Assembly: GCA_946480015.1 (NCBI GenBank)
Contig: CAMLIL010000067.1
Coordinates: forward strand, 1-31,411
DNA length: 31,411 nt
Origin: an uncultured Oxalobacteraceae bacterium
Lineage (GTDB): Bacteria; Pseudomonadota; Gammaproteobacteria; Burkholderiales; Burkholderiaceae
Direction: 5' to 3'
The translations under genes were made by a program, and so were the position numbers. Under the pieces are notes generated by a model. The model did not search any database and was not told where the DNA came from. It saw only the letters and a list, made by a program, of their open reading frames with translations. This document shows positions 23,606 to 31,411 of this stretch, one piece after another; positions within the stretch are counted from its first letter, which is position 1, and every line of letters starts with the position of its first letter.

Positions 23606-25051
23606 TCAGGCTGCCTCCAGAACAAATGCGGCGGCCTGGAAATCACCGTGCAGCTCGACATCCACGCCGTGTCCCATCCAGTACGCACCGCTGGCCTTTG
23701 CCGGCGTTTGCGGCGTTACGCTACCTGAAATCGTCCTTACGCTGTACACCTTCGCTGGATCGAGACCGCGAAGCTGGATGCGCGGTTGTGCATCACGCAG
23801 TCGCCCAGAGTGAAGGAAGGCGAAAAGCACCGCCTGCTTGCGGTCCTGCGCCACGGACAAGGTCGCCGAGCGGGCCGAGCCGCCACGGGGCGACACCAGC
23901 CGGTACAGGTTGCCCTGCTGTACAGTGATCCGGATCTTCTTGTACTCGGCGACGAGCCGCTTCGCTTTGGCGAAGTCGTCCGCACTCCAATGGTTGAGAT
24001 TGGCCCCGATCCCGAGCGCCCCCTGCATGGAAGACATGAAGCGGTACTCCAGCGAGGTAATGCGCTTGTTGACGAAATTGGGCGCGTCGGTCACCCAGGC
24101 CGTCATGATCGCCGGGGCATACGCATGGCTGAAGCCATCCTGGATCAGCAGCCGATCATAGGGATCGGTATTGTCGGACACCCACACCTGCTCGGTCAGG
24201 GCCATCATGCCGAGATCGACGCGGCCTCCGCCGCTGGCGCACGCTTCGATTTCAAGGCGCGGGTGGCGTCGACGCAGCTCGGCCAGGAGCTTGTAGAGGT
24301 TTTCCACATAGGCGATATACAGCCGCTGCTGCTCGGCCGGCGCGACTTCCGGCCAGCCGGGCTCGGACCAGGCGCGGTTATGATCCCACTTGAGAAATGC
24401 GATGTTGTTCGAGGCAAGCAGCTTGTCCAATACCCGAAGAAGGTAATCGTACACATCCTTGCGCGCCAGGTTGAGGACCAGCTGACCGCGCGCCTCGGAG
24501 CGCGCGCGCCCGGGGAAGTGGATGACCCAATCCGGATGCGCGCGATACAGGTCGCTGTCCGGATTGACCATCTCCGGCTCGACCCACAGCCCGAACTCCA
24601 TGCCGAGGTCATTGACGCGCTTGATGAGCGGAGCGCGCCCCTGCGGGAATTTCTTGGGATTGACAAATCAGTCCCCCAGGCCGGCACGCGAATTGTTGCG
24701 CGCGCCGAACCAGTCATCGTCAACGACAAACCGCTCGACGCCGATGCTGGCCGCTTTGTCCGCCAGAGCCATTTGCCCGGCTTCGTCGACGGCGAATTCG
24801 GTCGCTTCCCACGAATTGTAGAGAACGGGACGCGGGCGCAGAGTGGGGGAGCCGGGCAGTATGCGCGTGCGCTGATAGCGATGAAACAGGCGCGACGCCC
24901 CACCAAAACCGTCGCTGGAAAATCCTGCATGAAAGGCGGGAGAAGCGAGGCGTTCGCCGGGTTTCAGGCGATAGGCGAAATCAGCACCCGGGCTCCGGCC
25001 CAGGCAAGTTCCCACTTTGAGGCGACCGAAACAGTAGCATATGTATTGCGT
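23606..25051 (-). pseudogene. GH36 alpha-galactosidase, N-truncated with internal stop
   Basis: About 480 codons of a GH36 alpha-galactosidase. The end of the N-terminal sandwich (PGADFAYRLKPGERLASPAF, then YNSWEATEFAVDE) and the full catalytic barrel are recognisable: nucleophile Asp in IAFLKWDHNR, acid/base Asp in VSDNTDPYDR, and the C-terminal sheet ending FVLEAA. Two lesions are seen. First, about 250-300 N-terminal residues typical of the family are missing; the frame is closed by TAA at 25052-25054 and the neighbouring binding-protein gene begins about 90 bases beyond. Second, codon 24668-24670 is TGA where the family has Trp (GARNNSRAGLGD-stop-FVNPKKFPQG), with no frame change. Both active-site residues remain, so decay is recent. 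A hairpin (23594-23610) overlaps its stop. Confidence 0.85.
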
Positions 25052-25139
25052 TTAGGCGAAGCCGGCGATGCCGTATGCGTTTCGTGCATACCCTTGCATA
25101 GGCGTTGTCGTGGCCTCCCGTTCATGGGATCATGGACGC

Positions 25140-26048
25140 ATGCCGAGCCGGACGACAAAAAAAACCGTGAAACTCAAGCCGCTGCTGTGCGCCCTTGCCG
25201 GCGCGTGGTGGCTCGCCGCGCCGTGCGCCGCGCAGGAATCGCCGACCCTGCGCAAGATCGCCGAGACGGGCGTCATCAGCCTGGGCTTTCGCGACAATTC
25301 GATTCCGTTTTCCTTCCTCGACAAGCAGCAGCGGCCGGTCGGCTACTCCATGGATCTATGCTATCGCGTGGTCGACGCCATCCGCGCGCGGCTCAAGGCG
25401 CCCGGTCTCGAAGTCGTGCTGCGCCCGGTCACTGCGGCCAACCGCACCGCGTTCGTCGTCAACGATATCATCGATCTCGAATGCGGCTCCACCACCAACA
25501 CCCTGGAGCGGCAGAAGGAACTTGCCTTTTCGGTGACCACCTTCATCGCGTCCGTCAGTCTGGTGTCGAAGAAAACCTCCCACATCAATGGGCTGCAAGA
25601 CCTGAAGGGATTGACCGTGGCATTAACGGCGGGCACCACCACCATTCAGGCCCTGGAAGAACTCAATCGCGCGCACGGATATGGTTTGCGGATGATCACC
25701 CGCAAGGACCACGCCGACGCTTTCGCGCTCGTTGAGGCCGGCCGGGCCGCCGCCTTCGTCATGGATGACGTGCTGCTGTACGGGCTGGTCGCCGCCGCCA
25801 AGGACCCCGGCGCGTTCGCCATCGCCAGCTCGAATCTGCCCGTGCAGCCTTACGGTATCGCCCTGCGCAAGAACGACCCCGGCTTCAAGAAAGTCGTCGA
25901 CGATGCGCTGGTCGACCTGTTCAAATCCGGCGAAATCATGCAGATCTACCGCAAGTGGTTCCAGCCGATGCAACTGCCGATGAGTCCAGCGCTCAAGCGG
26001 GTGATCGCAGCGCCCACCGATTCAGGCGACCCCGCCACCTACCGCTGA
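25140..26048 (+). CDS. Amino-acid ABC transporter periplasmic binding protein
   Basis: A 302-residue extracellular solute-binding protein of family 3: signal peptide (LKPLLCALAGAWWLAAPCAA, about 12-31), then TLRKIAETGVISLGFRDNSI, PVGYSMDLCYRVVDAI, DLECGSTTNTLERQKELAFS (the amino-acid-binding loop of glutamate/aspartate binders, GltI type) and YGIALRKNDPGFKKVVD. It captures glutamate or aspartate in the periplasm. ATG 25140 is chosen; GTG 25167 is possible and an upstream ATG (25068) would bury the signal peptide. The permease and ATPase genes that normally follow (gltJKL) are absent; instead the 3' end overlaps that of the convergent response-regulator gene by 27 bases. The divergent upstream neighbour is the truncated GH36 remnant. 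Confidence 0.88.
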   Translation: MPSRTTKKTVKLKPLLCALAGAWWLAAPCAAQESPTLRKIAETGVISLGFRDNSIPFSFLDKQQRPVGYSMDLCYRVVDAIRARLKAPGLEVVLRPVTAANRTAFVVNDIIDLECGSTTNTLERQKELAFSVTTFIASVSLVSKKTSHINGLQDLKGLTVALTAGTTTIQALEELNRAHGYGLRMITRKDHADAFALVEAGRAAAFVMDDVLLYGLVAAAKDPGAFAIASSNLPVQPYGIALRKNDPGFKKVVDDALVDLFKSGEIMQIYRKWFQPMQLPMSPALKRVIAAPTDSGDPATYR

Positions 26049-27401
26049 CCCGGCCCCCTGCGCCGGCCGGTACGCATCGATGACGATGCCGTGCCGATGC
26101 AACTTGTCATACAGGGTTTTCTTGCCGATCCCCAGTTCCTCGCAGACCGGTTGCGGGCGTCCGCCATGCTGCTTCAAGGCCTGCTCGATCAGGGACTTTT
26201 CGACCAGCTCCATTTGCTGAGCCAGGCTCAGGCGCGCAGCGCCGTCGGCCGCCGGCTGCCCTGGTCCGGGCAAGCCCAGCACGAACCGGTCGGCCGCGTT
26301 GCGCAGTTCGCGCACATTGCCGGGCCAGTCGCCGGCCATCAGCTGGCGCATCTCGTGGCCCGCCAGCGTCGGCGCCTCGCGCCCATAACGCAGCGCCGCC
26401 TGCAGTGTAAAATGGTCGAACAGGATGGGAATGTCCTCGCGTCGTTCGCGCAGCGGCGGCAGTTCGAGCACGGCCACGTTGAGCCGGTAATACAGGTCGC
26501 TGCGAAATTTCTGTTGTTCGCTCAATTCCTTGAGGTCAGTCTTGGTCGCGGCGACGATCCTGACATCGACCGGTATCTGCTGGTTCGACCCGAGCCGCTC
26601 GATCTTGCGTTCCTGCAGGGCGCGCAGCATCTTGACCTGCAGCGCCATCGGCATGCTTTCGATTTCATCGAGCAGCAGGGTGCCGCCGTCGGCATGCTCG
26701 ATCTTGCCCACCCGGCGCTTGCTGGCGTTGGTAAAGGCGCCCACTTCGTGCCCGAAGATTTCGCTCTCGAACAGGGCCTCGGGCATGCCGCCGCAATTGA
26801 TCGCGACAAAGTTCGACGCGCTGCGTTTGCTGAACTCGTGCAGGCAGCGCGCCACCACTTCCTTGCCGGTGCCGGTCTCCCCGAGCACCAGCACGTCTGC
26901 CGGCGTGTCGGCCAGGTTCAGGATCTGGCGCCGCACCTCGCGGATCGCCGGCGAGTTGCCCAGCAGGGTAGCCTCGATCGCGTGGCGGCCCTCCAGCTGG
27001 CGCCGCAAGGTGTCGACCTCCAGCCGTAAGGCCCGCTTTTCCATGGCGCGGGTCGCCACCTCGACCAAACGTTCCATCGCAAACGGCTTCTCGATGAAAT
27101 CGTAGGCGCCGCAATGCATCGCCTCGACCGCCATGGAGACGTCGCCGTGGCCGGTGACCATGATGACCGGAATGCTGGGATCGACCGCGCGTACCCGGCG
27201 CAGCAGTTCAAAGCCATCGACGCCGGGCAGGCGCACGTCGCTGATGACGATGCCCGCAAAGCCGCCGGCCAGCTGCGGCAGGGCGCCTTCGGCCGACTCG
27301 AAGGGCGCCACCGCGAACCCGGCCAGTTCAAGCGTTTCACTGACGCTGCTGCGCACGGAGGCATCATCTTCGACGAATACGACTTTCAAACGTTCAAACA
27401 T
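26022..27401 (-). CDS. Sigma-54-dependent response regulator, DctD/AauR type
   Basis: A 459-residue NtrC-class activator with a receiver domain (1-125; phospho-acceptor D55 in VISDVRLPG, Lys in IEKPF at about 105), an AAA+ domain (about 145-375) with Walker A GETGTGKE (174-181) and Walker B LLLDEIES (242-249), and a Fis-type HTH (about 415-445, CEELGIGKKTLYDKLHRHG). The sigma-54 contact loop reads GAFTNA (221-226) instead of the near-invariant GAFTGA: Asn at 225. It should activate sigma-54 promoters of acidic amino acid or C4-dicarboxylate uptake genes. Its start overlaps the end of the kinase gene by eight bases, a normal kinase-regulator pair. Confidence 0.92.
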   Translation of the reverse strand: MFERLKVVFVEDDASVRSSVSETLELAGFAVAPFESAEGALPQLAGGFAGIVISDVRLPGVDGFELLRRVRAVDPSIPVIMVTGHGDVSMAVEAMHCGAYDFIEKPFAMERLVEVATRAMEKRALRLEVDTLRRQLEGRHAIEATLLGNSPAIREVRRQILNLADTPADVLVLGETGTGKEVVARCLHEFSKRSASNFVAINCGGMPEALFESEIFGHEVGAFTNASKRRVGKIEHADGGTLLLDEIESMPMALQVKMLRALQERKIERLGSNQQIPVDVRIVAATKTDLKELSEQQKFRSDLYYRLNVAVLELPPLRERREDIPILFDHFTLQAALRYGREAPTLAGHEMRQLMAGDWPGNVRELRNAADRFVLGLPGPGQPAADGAARLSLAQQMELVEKSLIEQALKQHGGRPQPVCEELGIGKKTLYDKLHRHGIVIDAYRPAQGAGSAVGGGVA

Positions 27402-29235
27402 TGCTTCTTTCCTCTTCCTCTACCAGGGTCAGATCCAGCTCGAAGGCGGCGCCGCCTGAAATATTCGATGCGCGCAAGGTGCCGCCGAACTCGCGCACGA
27501 TGTCGGCCGAGATGGCAAGGCCGAGCCCCAGGCCCTGGCCCGGCAGCTTGGTGCTGAAAAATGGCTCGAACAGGCGCCCGATCAATTCGGGCGCAATGCC
27601 TCCGCCACTGTCGCTGACGCGGATGAAGGCGCGGCCGTTGGCGCGCCACAGGCGGATCGCCAGGTTTTTCTCGGCCGTGTTCTGCATCGCATCGAGCGCG
27701 TTGGCACACAAATTGATCAGCACCTGTTCGAGCCGGTTGCGGTCGCACAGCACGTGTACCGACGGCGCCAGGTCCAGTTGCACGTGCGCGTGTTCGGTGC
27801 GAATCCGGTTGTCCAGCAATTGCAGCGTGTTGTCGACCGCTTTCGTCACCTCGAACGGCGCCAGCAGCAGCGGCGCCTTGCGCGAGAAGGACTTGAGCTG
27901 CTCGGTCAGACGGCCGATGCGCTCGGTCAGGTCGGTCACCGATTGCAGATTTTTTTCAACGCGCACCATGTCGCCCCGCTTCAGCAGCAGCTGGGTATTA
28001 TAGGACAGCGAGCGCAGCGCCGTCAGCGGCTGGCTGATTTCGTGGGTGATGCCCGCCGACATTTGGCCGATCAGGGCCAGTTTGCTTGCATGCAGCAGCT
28101 CGTCCTGGGAGGCCCGCAGCACCTGTTCGGCATGCTTGCGTTCGCCGATCTCGTGCAGCAATTCCTGGTTCGTCGCGTTCAGTTCGGCGGTGCGCTCGGC
28201 AATGCGCAGTTCCAGTTCGTCGTGCGCGCGCTGCAGCGCCTCACGCGCGCGCAAGCGGCTGGCAATCGCGCGCCGGCGCTGAGCCACGAACACCGCCAGC
28301 AAGCCGAGGAAGGCGGCCATGATGCCGGCCCCGACGGCATTTTGCCAGGCCTGGATCTGCACTTGCGACGCATTGGTCAGCGTGGCGACGCGCCAGCCCT
28401 GGCGCGCCATGGGCCGCATCTGGATCGCGTAGCGGGCGCGCGGCGAGGCCGGATTCAGGCCGCGCCAGCTTGTCACCTGTTTGCCCTCATAGACGCTGTG
28501 CAGCTCGGCCTTGCGGTTGCGCCAGGAGGGCGCGGACGACAGCACGATGGCATCGTCCGCGCCGATCACCATGACGAAGTCGTTCGGCGTCTGCGCGGCC
28601 GACACCGTCCAGGTCGACTCGATCGGGTCGAGACTGATTTTCACCACCACCACCCCCAGCACTTTGCCGTTGCGCAGCACCGGCTGGGCGAAATAATACT
28701 CGGGCGCATTGCGCGTCCCGGCGCGTTCGAAATAGCGCGCAGGCTGGCCTTGCATGGCGCCGGCAAAATAGGGCAGGGCCGAGCGGTCCGTGCCGACCAT
28801 GCTCTCGGGCCGATACCAGTTGCTGGCCGCGCGCACCACGCCGGCGGTATCGAGCACGAAAATGGCCAGCGAGCCGGCGCGCGCGTTCATGCTCGTCAGC
28901 CGCTTGCTGGCGTGCTCGCCCAGGGCGGCAGCGGCCGGCTGCTGCAGCAGCGCCAGCACGTCATTGTCGAGGGCGACGATGGCCGGCAGATACTCGAACC
29001 TGCCCAGTTCGCTATCGAGCGCCGACGTGTACAAGTCGAGCTGCTGAGCCAGCGCGTCGTTGAGCTGCGCATGGCCGGTGCGCGTGCTCCATGCATGGAC
29101 GACGAACATGGTGGCGGCGATGACGCCCACGATAGCGGCCCACGCCGCGACAGCGCGGACCGGGCGGGACAAGGAAAATTTTCTGATCGCCTGCAAATTG
29201 ACGGCCTCTTTCAAGTGTGATGCGGCCCCTGGCAT
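27394..29235 (-). CDS. Sensor histidine kinase, DctB/AauS type
   Basis: A 613-residue kinase with a first membrane helix (about 28-48), a periplasmic double-Cache sensor domain (about 50-300; LYTSALDSELGRFEYLPAIV and SNWYRPESMVGTDRSALPYF are typical of DctB-like sensors), a second membrane helix (about 301-318), a coiled coil (about 320-370) and a HisKA dimer domain with phospho-acceptor H398 (GITHEISQPLTAL). The HATPase domain carries the N box NLCANALDAM, G1 VSDSGGGI and G2 GQGLGLGLAIS. It senses a dicarboxylate or acidic amino acid outside the cytoplasm and phosphorylates the adjoining regulator. ATG 29235 has no clear ribosome site; a TTG about 13 codons in, preceded by AGAGG, is an alternative start. 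Confidence 0.92.
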   Translation of the reverse strand: MPGAASHLKEAVNLQAIRKFSLSRPVRAVAAWAAIVGVIAATMFVVHAWSTRTGHAQLNDALAQQLDLYTSALDSELGRFEYLPAIVALDNDVLALLQQPAAAALGEHASKRLTSMNARAGSLAIFVLDTAGVVRAASNWYRPESMVGTDRSALPYFAGAMQGQPARYFERAGTRNAPEYYFAQPVLRNGKVLGVVVVKISLDPIESTWTVSAAQTPNDFVMVIGADDAIVLSSAPSWRNRKAELHSVYEGKQVTSWRGLNPASPRARYAIQMRPMARQGWRVATLTNASQVQIQAWQNAVGAGIMAAFLGLLAVFVAQRRRAIASRLRAREALQRAHDELELRIAERTAELNATNQELLHEIGERKHAEQVLRASQDELLHASKLALIGQMSAGITHEISQPLTALRSLSYNTQLLLKRGDMVRVEKNLQSVTDLTERIGRLTEQLKSFSRKAPLLLAPFEVTKAVDNTLQLLDNRIRTEHAHVQLDLAPSVHVLCDRNRLEQVLINLCANALDAMQNTAEKNLAIRLWRANGRAFIRVSDSGGGIAPELIGRLFEPFFSTKLPGQGLGLGLAISADIVREFGGTLRASNISGGAAFELDLTLVEEEERSNV

Positions 29236-29574
29236 TGACGCGAGCGCTGCCTATGTTACTCCAGAAGATTGCTCCCGCAATTCCGCTCGCCCGGAATTTT
29301 TCAGGCTGCCGAAATGCCTGGTTTCCAAACCCACACGCCAAAAAACGGATCGTGTGGAAGGCCACACGGAGAGTCCCGGTATCGGCCGCGCCACATTTTT
29401 AAAAGTCCATTAAATCAATGTGTTAGCGAACATCACGGTGCCGGTGAATGAGTGGCATGCAAAGTGCTAAAGAGGCAGGGCAGGGTATGCAGCAGGTGTC
29501 GGCGATGCGCCGGCGGTACAGATAGCTGACGGCCCACCGCGGACCATTGGATAAAACAAAAGCAGGAGACAGCA
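29236..29574. other. Divergent intergenic region, kinase to lysR remnant
   Basis: 339 bases without a gene. The only structure I see is the dyad TGTT-AGCG-AACA (29421-29432). It should contain the promoters for the kinase pair (minus) and for the lysR-porin unit (plus), but no strong -35/-10 pair stands out. Confidence 0.4.
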
Positions 29575-29880
29575 ATGAACACAAAGTGGATGGAAGATTT
29601 TCTTTGTCTTGCCGACACGCGCAGCTTTTCTCGTTCCGCCGTCGTGCGGCACGCCAGCCAGCCGGCGTTCAGCCGGCGCATCCAATCGCTCGAAAGCTGG
29701 CTTGGCACCACGCTCGTCGATCGCAGCAGCGTCCCACTGTCACTGACGACGGCAGGCCACCAATTCCGTGACCATGCCATCGGCATCGTGCAACTGGTCC
29801 ATCAGGCCAGGCATACCCTGCGCCACGCTCCCGATCGCGGCGGCGAGTCGGAAAAGGCCGGTATCGCCGGCAGATTATAA
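29575..29880 (+). pseudogene. LysR regulator reduced to its DNA-binding domain
   Basis: The 101-residue frame begins MNTKWMEDFLCLADTRSFSR, continues SAVVRHASQPAFSRRIQSLE and WLGTTLVDRS, and ends shortly after the linker helix (HAIGIVQLVHQARHTLRHAP). This is a complete LysR winged HTH and linker helix; the roughly 200-residue effector-binding part is absent. AGGAG before ATG 29575 is good, so a stand-alone HTH protein may still be made. The stop is followed after 24 bases by the porin start, so the porin now lies in the lysR transcript. Sequence style resembles LysR proteins that accompany glutamate genes. Either a deletion removed the 3' part plus the porin promoter, or the short form has a function of its own as a dimer-forming DNA binder. 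Confidence 0.8.
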
Positions 29881-29904
29881 AAACGATCAACAATGGAGAG
29901 CACA

Positions 29905-30897
29905 ATGAAGAAAATGATGATCGCCGTCCTGGCATCGTCCCTGAGCGCGGGCGCCGCCATGGCGCAGTCGGGCGTCACGGTGTACGGCGTGGTCGATGCC
30001 GCGCTGGTGCATGAATCGGGCGGGGCGGCCGGCTCCGTCAACGCCGTCACCGGCGGCGTCGGCTCCGGCTCGCGGGTCGGCTTGAAAGGCCAGGAAGACC
30101 TCGGCGCAGGCCGCAAGCTCTACTTCGTCCTTGAAAACGGCCTCAATCTCGATACCGGCAGCGCGGCCCAGGGGGGGCTGCTGTTCGGCCGCCAGGCTTA
30201 CGTGGGAATGTCGGGCGAGCTGGGCGCGCTGCGCGCCGGCCGCCAGTATTCGCCGTATTACCGCGCCATGAGCGGTGTCAGCGATCCATTCTGCGACGGC
30301 TTCGCCGGAAGTGCCGGCAACATCCTGGTCACCAATACCCGCCTCGATAATATGGTGTCCTATGCCACGCCCTCGGTGCGCGGGTTCACGGCCGAGCTGG
30401 CGACAGCGCTCGGTGAACAGGCCGGGAACGCCGCCGCCAAGCGTGCCTACAGCTCGGCATTGACCTATGCGGGTGGGAATCTGGTCATCGCGCTCAGCCG
30501 GCACCGGCAGCAAAACGCCCTGGCCACGGACAGCAGCGCCAATACCCTGCTGGCCGCCCGCTACAACTTCGGCTTTGCCGAAGCGAGCCTGGGCTATGCG
30601 CGCAACACGGCGCTGGCGGGCGGGCGCAGCAACGATGCCATCGTTGGGCTGATCCTGCCTTTCGGGGCTGCCAGGCTCTACGCTTCGTACATCCGCCACA
30701 ACGATGCCGGCGCCACCGGGCGCGACGCCCGCCAGGCCGCGCTTGGCGCCACCTATGCCTTATCCAAACGCACCGATGTGTACGCCGCCTACGCGCATAT
30801 TCGCAACCGCAACGGCGCCACCTTCACGGTCGGCAATGCGACCACCAGCGGCACCGGCAATGCCGGCGCCAACCTCGGTATCCGCCACCAGTTCTGA
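29905..30897 (+). CDS. Outer-membrane general porin (Gram-negative porin type)
   Basis: A 330-residue trimeric-porin-type protein of Betaproteobacteria with a signal peptide (MKKMMIAVLASSLSAGAAMA), first strand SGVTVYGVVDAALVHESG, the typical GSRVGLKGQEDLGAGRKLYF and LFGRQAYVGMSGELGALRAG, RQYSPYYRAMSGVSDPF leading into the constriction loop, and the C-terminal GIRHQF with the terminal Phe needed for barrel assembly. GGAGAG precedes ATG 29905; an in-frame ATG 12 bases earlier is less likely. It lets small hydrophilic solutes cross the outer membrane. Its place between the lysR remnant and glutamate dehydrogenase suggests a role in amino acid entry, which is inference only. Confidence 0.92.
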   Translation: MKKMMIAVLASSLSAGAAMAQSGVTVYGVVDAALVHESGGAAGSVNAVTGGVGSGSRVGLKGQEDLGAGRKLYFVLENGLNLDTGSAAQGGLLFGRQAYVGMSGELGALRAGRQYSPYYRAMSGVSDPFCDGFAGSAGNILVTNTRLDNMVSYATPSVRGFTAELATALGEQAGNAAAKRAYSSALTYAGGNLVIALSRHRQQNALATDSSANTLLAARYNFGFAEASLGYARNTALAGGRSNDAIVGLILPFGAARLYASYIRHNDAGATGRDARQAALGATYALSKRTDVYAAYAHIRNRNGATFTVGNATTSGTGNAGANLGIRHQF

Positions 30898-30942
30898 ACG
30901 CCGGTCCCCCACGACCGCTACATCATATAAGGGAGTCACCGC

Positions 30943-31411
30943 ATGACCAGCGAGCACGCCGTTCCATCCTATCTCGTACCCAAGGAAAACAACCCATGGG
31001 GCGTCTATCTCGAGCAGATCGACCGCGTCACGCCGCACCTGGGCGGCCTGGCGCGCTGGGTCGAGACGCTCAAGCGCCCCAAGCGCGTGCTGATCGTCGA
31101 CGTGCCGATCGAGCGCGACGACGGCACCATCGCCCACTTCGAGGGCTACCGGGTGCAGCACAATCTGTCGCGCGGCCCCGGCAAGGGCGGGGTGCGCTTC
31201 CATCAGGATGTGACGCTGTCCGAAGTGATGGCGCTGTCGGCCTGGATGACGGTCAAGAATGCCGCCGTGAACGTGCCGTACGGCGGCGCCAAGGGCGGCA
31301 TCCGGGTCGATCCGAAGACTTTGTCGCCGGGCGAACTGCAGCGCATGACGCGCCGTTACACCAGCGAGATCGGCATCATCATCGGGCCGAACAAGGACAT
31401 CCCAGCGCCGG
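30943..31411 (+). CDS. gdhA: Glutamate dehydrogenase, 5' part (runs off the window)
   Basis: The first 156 residues of a Glu/Leu/Phe/Val dehydrogenase. After a short N-terminal arm come [13 protein letters not shown], the glutamate-binding segment [12 protein letters not shown] with its Lys, and the catalytic Lys region [14 protein letters not shown], then [13 protein letters not shown] at the window edge. AAGGGAG about seven bases before ATG 30943 is an excellent ribosome site. The enzyme interconverts glutamate with 2-oxoglutarate and ammonia. The cofactor cannot be read because the Rossmann domain lies beyond the edge. With the acidic amino acid binding protein, the two-component pair and the porin it forms a glutamate-use neighbourhood. 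Confidence 0.93.
   Translation, partial: MTSEHAVPSYLVPKENNPWGVYLEQIDRVTPHLGGLARWVETLKRPKRVLIVDVPIERDDGTIAHFEGYRVQHNLSRGPGKGGVRFHQDVTLSEVMALSAWMTVKNAAVNVPYGGAKGGIRVDPKTLSPGELQRMTRRYTSEIGIIIGPNKDIPAP

Noticed and set aside
242..24670. TGA in place of Trp in both the Rhs and GH36 genes, suggesting TGA read as Trp or selenocysteine
   Set aside because: Other genes in the window end properly at TGA (GH106, GH35, receptor), TGG is used normally throughout, both affected genes carry further lesions, and the lost residue is Trp rather than a catalytic Cys. Plain nonsense changes explain it.
23786..25735. Plus-strand frame of 649 codons across the GH36 remnant and the binding-protein gene
   Set aside because: It crosses two genes of opposite orientation whose true frames have clear family motifs; the frame itself is featureless.
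27754..29220. Plus-strand frame of 488 codons opposite the histidine kinase
   Set aside because: Antisense shadow; His/Gln/Arg-rich composition typical of such frames and no motif.

Overview
The window looks like chromosome of a GC-rich betaproteobacterium, most likely Oxalobacteraceae (Massilia, Duganella or Janthinobacterium type). This is inferred from protein style, codon use and gene combinations; no database search was possible. There is no rRNA, tRNA or CRISPR array. The dominant content is a carbohydrate-utilisation locus of the TonB-receptor type, set between a worn-out Rhs/IS scrap zone on the left and a glutamate/acidic amino acid module on the right.

Left end (1-3.3 kb): a broken Rhs core whose toxin tip has been lost while a small AT-rich gene resembling a colicin-D-type immunity gene survives; an internally deleted IS481-type transposase; short direct repeats; a lysozyme-like (SLT) protein without signal peptide; about 0.7 kb with no convincing gene; and a small exported protein followed by a clear intrinsic terminator.

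Regulator block (3.4-7.2 kb): a TetR gene, a DeoR gene, a translationally coupled pair of paralogous TetR genes (ATGA overlap), and a fourth TetR gene. Dyad sites lie in the deoR/tetR divergent region, upstream of the fourth tetR, and twice upstream of the TonB receptor gene. The two receptor sites share the arrangement TGAAC-N6-GTCCA and are 130 bp apart.

Sugar block (7.5-25.1 kb): a TonB-dependent receptor, a GH78-like alpha-L-rhamnosidase, a GH106-like alpha-L-rhamnosidase (Tat-exported) and a GH3 glycosidase form a plus-strand operon. After a scar holding the last part of a sugar isomerase/epimerase gene come a GH35-like DUF5597 beta-galactosidase and a GH43 arabinanase-like lipoprotein. 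The GH43 gene has its own promoter (TTGAAT-N17-TAAAAT) embedded in two near-identical palindromes. On the minus strand are a FucP-type sugar/proton symporter, an NAD-type SDR dehydrogenase overlapping it by 13 bases, and a GH36 alpha-galactosidase that is dead twice over (N-terminal domain missing, Trp codon changed to TGA). The enzymes together suggest a rhamnose-, arabinose- and galactose-containing polymer, with pectic rhamnogalacturonan the best guess.

Right end (25.1-31.4 kb): an orphan amino-acid-binding protein, a DctD/AauR-like sigma-54 response regulator (GAFTGA loop reads GAFTNA) and its DctB/AauS-like kinase, a LysR gene cut down to its DNA-binding domain and running straight into a porin gene, then the start of a glutamate dehydrogenase gene. 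A recurring theme is scars: Rhs, IS481, isomerase, GH36 and LysR remnants sit at the joints between functional modules.
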